Assembly (NCBI GenBank): GCA_907164885.2
Contig: OU015494.1
Location: forward strand, 3,361,223 to 3,425,222
Length of the DNA stretch: 64,000 bases
DNA from: Dolomedes plantarius
Taxonomy: Eukaryota > Arthropoda > Arachnida > Araneae > Dolomedidae
Direction: 5' to 3'
Shown here: piece after piece, positions 55,230 through 64,000 of the stretch
How positions within the stretch are numbered: the first letter of the stretch is position 1
Layout of the letters: the number at the start of each line of letters is the position of its first letter
The notes under the pieces: generated by a model
Databases searched by the model: none
Told to the model about the DNA's origin: nothing
Seen by the model: only the letters and a program-made list of their open reading frames with translations
Position numbers and translations under genes: made by a program

Positions 55230-56240
55230 AGGTTCTCAGAACGCAGGCCCAAAGAAAAATTCAAGAAATACCCTTATTGATGAAAACAGTAAAGGCATGA
55301 ATCCAAACATGTCGAACGACACCGAAGAACAGCTTAAAGCCAAAGTCAAAAAATCCCCATATTTTACTTTGCAATGGGATAAATTCCCGTTGCACAGTGT
55401 TGTCAGTTTGTCATTTTCGTTCGGTTTTTCGATGAGGACAACGCGATTTAAGAAGAGTTATTAATGTCTGGAAACTTCCTCTAAAGGTACTGACATCATG
55501 ACAATAATTAGCGACTGTTTCGAGAAACCATGGGATTATGTGGGAAAAGCTCGTTGGTTTTTATACGGATGGAGCTCCTGCTATGCGAAGATTACGCTCT
55601 AGTCTAGCAACATTAGTTAGAGAAAAATTCTTCGACATTAACAACGCACTGCATCATTCATCGGCAAACGTTAGCTGCCAAAACGCTCCCGGAATGCTTT
55701 GTTAGTACTATGCAAATGGCCATTCAAGTTGTCCCAAACAAATGCACTCAGTACCCGACTTTTTAAAAAAGTGTGTGCTGAGAAGGACGCTACTTTTTCA
55801 CACCGATATTTGTTGGGTTTCGAGAGAAAACATTGTAGAACTAAGGGAGGAGGTTAGGTTGTTTTTATCTAAGAAAAAAATGAATGGATATTGGAACAGT
55901 TCTGTGATCCGAAATAGCAGTCTAGCTTAACTTGTGGATATTTCCACATAGTTAAATAAGCTTAATATACAGTTACAAAGGTCCTGAAATAAAAATTGAG
56001 AAGGCGTTCCAAACATATTCTCGTTTGAAGATAAACTTCGAGCTTTTTTTTTAAAATTTTTAAATGTAACTGTGGATAGACAAAGTTGGTAGGGGGAAAC
56101 TATCCTCCTTTTGACACTCTGAAAATGCTCGTTGATGGTTGATAGGTTGATATCAGAGTGGTGATACAACAAAACATTATACGCCATCTTCAAATGTTGT
56201 CAAATGAATTGCAACTGTAACGAGACCCTTTCCCAATCAA
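55230..56240 (+). pseudogene. Decayed hAT transposase
   Basis: Pieces in several frames line up with the hAT core: KVKKSPYFTLQWDK (about 55345), TKGTDIMTIISDCFEKPWDY (about 55475-55540), FLYTDGAPAMRRLRSSLATL (about 55560-55615), LHHSSANVSCQNAP, then LLFHTDICWVSRENI with LREEVRLFLSKKK (55742-55880). Weaker LNKLNIQLQ (about 55950) follows. It is the same general class as the transposase at 35297 (TDGAP, HTDxRWLSR blocks) but much older and not closely related. No TIRs found. It begins soon after the piggyBac insertion site, so the piggyBac may have landed in it. Confidence 0.75.
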
Positions 56241-57611
56241 TGTTGCGGGAGTTGATCGAATTGCACCTCCAAGGATACGTTTGAATCAGGCTCCAACCTT
56301 GGTGAAAATAGCAATTTCAATCTTAGGGAATTCGGATGTGAATAAGGAGATCAAAAACAAGCAGAAAAATCGTCTGAATGCCAATGATATGCTCAGTTCG
56401 TGTATAGGTTTGATAAGGGCATGTTAAATCCGTCGTCCGGAAAATCCTACGATATGGATGGGTAGGAGCCCTCTAGAAGTCGCCCCTGTGGTGCTCAGTC
56501 AAAATTGATGTGGCACCAGGAGAGGGTGTTGGTTCACTTGAAAGCAACAACGATTCTCGCGGATAAAATGCGAATGCATTCATCGACAGGTATTCCAAAC
56601 ATAACAGGATCTCAAAGCAGAGTTGGTTCGAAGGAAAAAAAAGTATGTTGTCCTCTAGAACCAACATTTTACAGTACAACAATCTCGACACTCCTTTTGA
56701 AATACTCTTCATGGAAAAATTGATTTCCATTTCTGCCAAAGCACTGGCCCAAAACTTTGAAGCTTAATTGTCAGGAGCAATGAAATCGCCTGTTGTAAGT
56801 CTCGTAGAACGAATTTGGAAAAAAACTGGAATCCAAAAAATCTCTTCAAGTCGAACAGATGAGAGGAACAAGTCAGATACACCAAAAAATGGAACGTCCA
56901 TATCAATAGTTATTTCAAAGCTCAAGGAAATCAATCAAATGCAATAAGTTCTTAGACAAGTGTTTAGATTCAAATGAGTAGCAAACCCTTGATCACATTT
57001 TTATACCCTGATATATATTATACTATTTATATTCAATTTATACCACATTTCAAAAAAATGTGCATGAAATCTTGAGCTAAGTCCAAAATTAAACGTGAGA
57101 TAGAAAAATGTTCAAATTTCTTTCTTTTTATAGTCATTTAATCGGACTATCTTTAGAGATTGCATAATTGGCCTTGAATTTTGAGAGGCTTCGTAGATAT
57201 ATAACAAAATAAGGCAAATAAAAAATAAAAAGCGATAATTTTTCACGTTACCTTCTCTCCATCAGGGTGTTGAACAATATTAAGTCCAGGATTTTACAGT
57301 TAGTAAAGCCAATACAAGCTTAATTTTCCGAATCAAACACAAATTCCCACATAAACGTTGCTTCAAACCACTTTATAAAAGCAAGAGACATAAAATCGAT
57401 CAAACTAGTTCGAAAATAAATTGAGTTGTGAAATGCGGCATATGTTTACGGAATCATGTCAAAAATCTTTTTCCTCTCTGACACAATAACGAAGTTTGAG
57501 AAACAAAGTTGAGATACAATCCACTTCTCTGTCACCAGAGAACAAACAATTCCTCCGAGTTACAGAGCAAACTGTAGAGCTTTTAAGTGCAATACCGATG
57601 TGGAATATAAC
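56241..57611. other. Intergenic DNA
   Basis: Short frames only. The first few hundred bases may be further decayed hAT sequence, but no motif supports it. Confidence 0.4.
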
Positions 57612-58061
57612 CAGGGATACTCAAACTGCGGCCCACCAAGATTTTATGTCATACTCATTAGGCAGGTGATTTTGAAACATCATTTTGGAAAAGAGAGACT
57701 GAAAAATACAAAACTATGCAAAAATGGGCTCACGTTGTTTGCATCAACGTATCTTTGTCAATAATCCCATTCCAAAATAAATATGCGAAGAACGTCTGTA
57801 GAAATCGGCTTACTGACTCTTATCTTGATGAGGCATTGATAAATAGAATGTGGCAAGTATAAACCTAATTTGTTTAAAATAAGCAAAAGTTTGTCTCGGC
57901 ATAAAAAAATCCCATTCATTTCTAAATAAACGTTTTAATGATTTTTTAGTTTTTCGTTTATTTTTATATGCATTTTTTAAGTGTACGTACTATGTTGCGG
58001 CCCGCGTAACGTAGCAAACATATGCATGTGGCCCAAGAGCCAAAAAGGTTGAGTATTACTG
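57612..58061. mobile_element. hAT MITE with GCGGCCC end
   Basis: Ends CAGGGATACTCAAACTGCGG and, from the right, CAGTAATACTCAACCTTTTT, the common hAT pattern CAGxGxTACTCAA. Flanks AATATAAC and CTCTAAAC are compatible with a degraded 8-bp duplication (5 of 8 match). 450 bp, no coding capacity. Confidence 0.7.
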
Positions 58062-59480
58062 CTCTAAACGATACAAACGAGGGCCTAATGAAGGGTCTTT
58101 TACCCCAATTTCTGCAGAATTGCATACCACAGCCTGTTGCTACAGTTATTTTGGCTAACTCCTTAGGCTGACAATGCTGTATTTTGGCTCATTTCCATTA
58201 TCGAGACAGCTGAATACTCTGTTAAATGGGGTGCGAACTTCATCGATTGGAAGATTGGTCCTTTGCTAATGTATAAAAAGAAAAAGCCTTTAAATGGTAA
58301 GATTCTTTTGTACATTTTTTTTAAAGTAAGAAATTTTCGCAAGAAAAAATGTTCTAAAAATGTTTACTCTAAGAAATCAGAAGTAATTTTATCATCCCCA
58401 TATGCATGTTGATTGTTTTATACAGGATATACTCATTATATTCGAATTGTAAAATGTGGGATTCAGTACGGCCCCACAGTGTTCACTTTCATAGCTTTTA
58501 ACTCTCTAAATACTCTAAAATATGGTAATGTAATTAATTTCCTTTACGAACGTACCTGTCGTATAATATGTCTAGTAGGATTTGTGAATTTCCTTGCATC
58601 TGAATCGTATGTTCCATCTACTTTTAGGCTGTTAGTGTAGAATTACTTGTTCTTGACAAACAGGAAAAAATTCTATTCATGCTCGAGCGTAATATTTTCC
58701 AACCTCCTGTAAAAAAGGCAAATATAAATGAAATGGGTCACACGCCAGAAAGAAGAAAGCCGTACTGAATATGTATATCTCCCTGTTCGAATGCAGTCGT
58801 ATTTTGACTGTGAACTACTTTCAACGTTTGAAAACCCCCAAAATATGTCTGCCGTATTTTCAGTAGACAGCTTGAGGTCAGTGTCCGTTTAGTAAGAGGG
58901 ACATAAAACAATAAATAATAAAGATGAATGACTGCTTCCGCCCGAGCTAAGCTAAGCTAATATCTGCCGAGAGTATGTCAAACTACTCATGCAGAATCTA
59001 TTTGTTAAACATTGTTTAGTACACTTTAATGAAACGGAACCAAAGGTAATTCAGTCAATTAAGAGAGAAACTCTTCACGACGCAAGTTTGAATTCGTCAA
59101 TTGAGACTATCTTTGAAACATATATATAGTACGATATTTTTGAAAAAAAAATCACACAGGGCTACTTTTCTTAAATGAAATGAGTAATATTATAGTTGCA
59201 GTACAAATACTCAGAAAACAAAATTGAGTATTCAGAAAACATTAGAAAAGTAAACTTTGATAGAGGAATTGTTTGAGGAATTTTGAACTTTGATGGAAGT
59301 ATTCCATCCGCACTTGAATGGAACTCTTCTCGCGCAGAATGCATCGAAATTTCATCTACTGCGCGAGAAATGTCTCGACTCCTGAAAATGGGAAATATTG
59401 CATTTTCCTTCTCTGTCAAGTATGCGGCAGAAAAATCATACCCTTTCAACAATCTCCGTCACTCGATTTCGATATAATAA
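58062..59480. other. Intergenic DNA with one hairpin
   Basis: A GCTAA triple repeat lies near 58950. At 59327-59369 TTCTCGCGCAG pairs perfectly with CTGCGCGAGAA across 21 bases. No gene recognised. Confidence 0.5.
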
Positions 59481-59700
59481 TAGCTGAATGATGGCTGGCA
59501 TTCGGTACCATAGTCTATGGGTTCGAGTCCCACTCTTGGCATCGATGATTCGGAATCGGCTTTAAGCTCATCAAATTAGCCCTCATCACCGAAAAAAACC
59601 ATTTAGACATAACAGAAAATCATCTTGCTGAACGAGACGGGAGAATAGGTTTCAATAAAGAAACAGTTTCAGGTTTCTTTATTCTTATATAGTAATTATA
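59481..59700 (+). mobile_element. tRNA-like SINE fragment
   Basis: An A-box-like TAGCTGAATGATGG (59481-59494) is followed, 25 bases later, by a canonical B box GGTTCGAGTCC (59520-59530) inside a T-arm-like TGGGTTCGAGTCCCA. The acceptor stem is not complementary, so it is not a tRNA gene. The downstream 150 bp are probably the SINE body; the 3' limit and TSD were not found. Confidence 0.5.
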
Positions 59701-62283
59701 TTTTTAGTTTAATTATTTTTACTACTTACGTATTTTAGTCTTTAAATTTTTGTTTCACCTACACAGTCTCACGCAAAGTTCTACTGTTCATTAATTGTGT
59801 GAAACAATGCATCATATAAAGGGAGATTTTGCGAGGTTTCGAAAAAAAAATAATTGAGATTCAAGATAACTATAAAAAGCTCCAAATAGGGAGAAAATAT
59901 GCATTCATAAGACCAAATTTAGTCATGCGTTACAGACAATTACGAATAATTCCACCACCTCTCTCCCATAAATTAACTCTCAAATGTGAAAGCGCCTGAC
60001 CAATAGGGATATTTTACTACTGAAATTTCCGCATAAACTCATGAAGACTGCCATAGATAAAATTCTTCAAGTACAAAAAGGGATAAAGCTTTAGAGGAAA
60101 CTTAACATCAGTATTTTCCTTTTTGTCCCATCTCTTCAAAAATGTGCATCTTTGTATCCTTCAATAAGTTTTCCATCCACTTATTTATGCTAACATGTGC
60201 TCACGCATTGAAGACAGAAATATATTATGCATTTCATAATTTTGAATCGGGGCTGCAACCATCCAACGCCAACGAGAGCATCATTTCCGAAACGTCTAGT
60301 CTCTCGAGAACATAATTTGGCGTTCAACTATTTCAATTCTCAACAAAGTTGTACTGTTATTTTCCTCTTGTATGACGTATTTTACTTGTTAAAAAATTCC
60401 CAGGAATTTACAAACTTCATTTTTATTTCATGTTGATGGCATTGTCGAATGACTCTTCTACGTTTATCAGATTTTTTTTCTTGTTCTACGAAGAAGATAC
60501 CTTTTGGGAAAAAAATGTCAATGTTGGAATTTTGCATCTCAATAGGAAATTTCTTTTTAAAATTTCGACCGCATCCAACGTGAAATGTAGTCCAAATGCA
60601 TAGTTACGAATGGAACACTAATAACACTAAAGAGAAATATCTTTCGCATATGTTGACTGACTATGACGTCGCTAAAATGGGAACACAAAACATCCATTAT
60701 GCAGCAGTTTCAGCGTCAGAAGGCTCCAATTCTGAACAATGGGCGAAGAGAAGTTTGAAAAGAGAAACTGGACAAATGTCAAATTCCTTACAAAGATAAT
60801 TAGGTAGATTTCACTGACGAATGTCTTTACCATGTATACATAGAGTAAATTGATCCTATTTAGGTTTTCAAAAAGTCTTTTTAAATTACAAAATGGTTTA
60901 GGTTCCACAAGAAAAACAAATAGCCTTTCTTTCACCAAGTATGGGTGGTTAAGAAATCAGTTTCACTGATTGCTCGAAGAAACAAAAACCATATCTTCTG
61001 GAGTAAGGACTGCCTAGCGCTGTGTAAATATCTCTGGAATACGTAAAACAGTTTTTTCGATTATTGTTTAACCTACGAAGAGAGCATGTAACGTAATTAT
61101 TTTACATTTTGATGAATCAGTTTCATTCTTCTATTTTCTACTGAGTTGTGCTCCATGCATCCGAGAATGGTATGATCAACATAAAGAAGTTCGGCGCGTC
61201 TCAATATAGATATTGCCCCATACGTTTATGGACACCTTCAAATTACCAAAAATAGTGTTCAAAAATCTCTATAGAAAAGCTTCTCTAATTATGATCCTCG
61301 TTCTTCCAAACGGATCAGCTTTACATCCCCCGCGAAACAACGTGTTCAATTATTAAAGCTAGCGCGGGGATTTAGAGATCAAATTCTCCCTTCCCCATAG
61401 CTGAGTTTCCCCTTGCCTCCCCTGCGAGCCATGAATAGAAGGCAGTCATTTTTGCAAGGAGATAAAAGCAATAACACGGGGAAAATAGAGTCTTCGCGGA
61501 TCAGAAGATCGATGGAATCGATCCACAGAAGACGGGGATCGCGGATCGCAGTTGGCTGGCGAGAGAGCCAAGAGGGCACGCCTATTTGCAATTTGACTAG
61601 CTCCATCTACCCTCCCACACATCTCCGGTTCGAAAAACAGCTACACACGGAATCAAAACTCACAGACCGTAACAGAGTATTAGACCAGAGATCATGACTT
61701 TCGAGTCCAAACTGGGTTGCGCACAATTTCAAAAATTGTTTGCAGGACGCAACTTAGAGGAGTTGACTCTTAGAACGGTCATTAATCGCTTCAAAATTAG
61801 TGGAATTCAAATTGGCACTGTTAAATACGCTTTCAGATATTTAGAGGGTTTTTAATAACCTTTCTATTGTTTAGTACATTGTTTTTTAAAAAAGTAGTAC
61901 ACGTTTTAATGAGTTTCACGATATTTTCTCATTAACGTGAGATACAACTGCGGTAAATATTCTTATAAGTTGAAACATATGAGTAAATAAGTAATATTTT
62001 GATTCATGCATTGTGTAAAAATAACTATTTAAATGATATAGATGGTAAAATTCTAAATGACTTTCCGTACACACAATGGGTATTTAAGAAAAAATTACAT
62101 ATTTATCCAAAGAAAATAGTTTCTTCTTCAAAACAAATTTAACCACCATAGCAATTACTTATCAAATAGTTATTGTTCATTATACACGTACGTAAGTTCA
62201 ACACTAGATAATATGCAACAATCCTTCCCTTTTCGAAGATTCTAGTCAAACCTCGAAATGATATAGATTTCTTGATCTTAAGT
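59701..62283. other. Intergenic DNA
   Basis: No recognised gene. A frame at 61413-61697 in a GC-richer stretch has no motif and overlaps an equally open minus-strand frame, so it is not called. Confidence 0.45.
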
Positions 62284-62410
62284 CTTAAGCCGGCCACTCA
62301 CGTAGACTTCTATCATCTGGGACGCCGGGAGATTTCGCCCCTCCAACGCCTGGTATCGGCACTCACGGGGACTCCACGGCGTCCAAGGCCACCTGCCTTC
62401 GCACACTCGT
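62284..62410. other. GC-rich patch of unknown nature
   Basis: Beginning TTAAGCCGGCCACTCACG, this 125-bp patch is far richer in GC than its surroundings and contains the partly repeated motifs CACTCACG and GGACGCCG/GGCGTCC. It could be a transposon terminus or a SINE piece; no partner was found. Confidence 0.3.
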
Positions 62411-62529
62411 TATGCTCGATTTAGCTCAGTTCATGTAGGTATGTCGTGGTGTAATTTCGCTCACTATGCTCTCTCGCAAAAAATTAGCGGCATTTTTTGT
62501 CGTTTTATAATTCACTCAATATCGTTATT

Positions 62530-63220
62530 GTTTTCCTCCTTTAATTTGTTTATAAGAGCACAATTATTTCGTAACTTTAAATACACGTTATGAACGTGAA
62601 ATAGTGTAAAGTATCGAATTCAGAGGCACAAACTTACTCATAAACATATGTTTTCGATATTTGTAGTAAGTTTCTTAAAATGTTCTAATATTGTTAAATC
62701 CAGTTTCAATGGTTATTTATTTGCCGATATAAATTCAAGTATCCATACTCTTCGCTTTAAGTATACACACAATAAATCATATTAAAGCTAAAAAAACTAA
62801 AAAAAACATTCTTTAAATTCAAAATTAGAATTCGAATTCGGTCGTAAGGAACTATGTTGAATTATTTAGCGTTCTCCTTAAATTTCAAGTAAGTGATATT
62901 AATGTAATAGTGCGTTTTAGGCATAAACATTTTCTCCCCTCCACAAAGAAAAAAAAATGTCTGTGATTTTCTTTTAAATTAGATGCTCTGATTTTATAAA
63001 CCACTAAAAGTGGTTTTACTCTTTTCCTTTACGTTTTAAAGCGCAATTATTTCGTTACTTTATGTATGTGATTTTGAAATATGTTGTGAAAAGTATCGAA
63101 TTCAGACACTCGAAACTGCTAATTAATGTGTCTCCAATATCTGTAAAGAAATACTTTTAAGATCCCTAAACCATTTGTAAAGCCAATTGAAATGTTATTA
63201 GTTTTTCGATATTTCTTAAA
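62530..63220. repeat. Degenerate direct duplication, about 490-bp period
   Basis: About 200 bp starting near 62545 (GCACAATTATTTCGTAACTTT, then AAGTATCGAATTCAGA) recurs from about 63040 (GCGCAATTATTTCGTTACTTT, then the same AAGTATCGAATTCAGA) in the same order and orientation, with many substitutions. Likely an old tandem duplication or two copies of one repeat. Confidence 0.75.
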
Positions 63221-63635
63221 TTACTAGTGGTTAGCCCGTCAAAAATGACGTGTTAATTTTAATTTTTATCAATTTACATCTGCAAAGTCAATATTATTTG
63301 TATACTTATAATAGCTTCTCTACTTTTTTTATTAAATTATACACATTTTTAATTAATTAAAATTATGCAATATCAGCACTATTATGATCCATTTAAGATG
63401 CAATTTTTTAAAATTTAAATAAAATCTGAACACCACATAACAGCATCACTTTACTTAATTCTATTACGCTAACTGATTAATACATTAACTGCGGTGGAAA
63501 AATTTAACTTAGTTGTTTCATAATTTTAGTTCATAAATGAACCCGCGCCAAATATAAACCATTGAGGTGTTCGGTATGCAAAATGTTACAAGTTGAAAAA
63601 TATTTTTATACATTTTGATCGAGAGGAAAGTATAA

Positions 63636-64000
63636 TCTCTATATATAAAACAGTTCCGTAACTGACTCACTGACTGACATACAACGCACAGACCAAACCG
63701 CTGGACCTAAAGGGCTGAAATTTTGCATGGTGATTCTTCTTGTAGTGTAGGGGTGCACTAAGAATTTTTTTTTTAAATTCTTCTTAGATTTTTTTAAATT
63801 AAATTTTTAATCTGTTTTAATAACTTTTTTTGAGTTTGCATTTAAAATAATAATTTGAGGGTTATAAAATTTATATCACGAGAAAGATCATAAAATTCCT
63901 TTAAAATGAAATCTTTTTCGGGTTTTTAACTCCATTTTCTGATTTTTGGTGAATTTTTAAAGATTAATTTATAGAATTTAATTTATTAAATGCTGATCAC
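63636..64000 (+). mobile_element. Helitron, copy 3, 5' part, runs off window
   Basis: Begins TCTCTATATATAAAACAG after A and follows copy 1 (reverse complement) collinearly through ACTGACATACAACGCACA, CTGGACCTAAAGGGCTGAAA and GTGTAGGGGTGCACTAAG to TGCTGATCAC at the window end. The 3' half lies beyond the window. Confidence 0.85.

Noticed and set aside
59481..59553. Functional tRNA gene
   Set aside because: A and B boxes are present, but acceptor and anticodon stems do not pair, so it is a SINE-type relic.

Overview
The window looks like intergenic DNA from a large, AT-rich, repeat-laden arthropod genome. I think a spider is most likely, but that is inference: the mixture of Tc1/mariner, pogo/Tigger, hAT, piggyBac, Helitron, tRNA-derived SINE, copia, gypsy and CCHC-ORF1 LINE remnants fits, and no host gene was found to confirm it. 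Everything here was read by eye. No similarity search was run, so family names rest on recognised motifs, terminal inverted repeats (TIRs) and target-site duplications (TSDs).

Left third (1-27 kb): mostly AT-rich DNA with scattered DNA transposons. In order these are a TTAA-flanked MITE (1312-2009), a pogo-like non-autonomous element (3419-4181), a dead Tc1 element (4513-5992), two copies of a Helitron family (13542-14277 and 15878-16304; a third enters at 63636), a short mariner-type element with long TIRs (17786-18439), a hAT MITE with an exact 8-bp TSD (18942-19748), a very decayed Tc1-like transposase (about 19.9-20.4 kb), a composite mariner that encloses an unrelated PIN/FEN1-like gene fragment (20807-23137), a pogo/Tigger remnant (24909-25226) and a long perfect-architecture inverted repeat (25421-26241).

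Middle (27.2-39.7 kb): one Ty1/copia retrotransposon with two LTRs and a 5-bp TSD. It has been interrupted repeatedly: a hAT MITE in the leader, a tRNA-SINE between protease and integrase, and a 6.5-kb hAT element that itself carries a Tigger element (carrying a nearly intact Tc1) and a PIF/Harbinger-like MITE inside its transposase gene. After it comes a decayed Mutator-like transposase with a second tRNA-SINE (41.2-42.4 kb).

Right part (45.2-55.2 kb): a piggyBac element, deleted for its catalytic core, hosts a young gypsy-type LTR element (LTRs about 860 bp and nearly identical, 4-bp TSD, minus strand). The gypsy element has a 60-bp minisatellite in its leader, a pol order with the integrase zinc finger ahead of RNase H, and two insertions of a LINE family in which ORF1 runs straight into the 3' UTR with no ORF2. 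A decayed hAT transposase, another hAT MITE, a SINE-like tRNA segment and the third Helitron copy follow.

No host protein-coding gene, rRNA, functional tRNA or CRISPR array could be supported. The most interesting points are the ORF1-only LINE family, the copia-like domain order of the gypsy element, the mariner/PIN-gene composite, and short perfect snap-back inverted duplications that recur in otherwise unrelated sequences.
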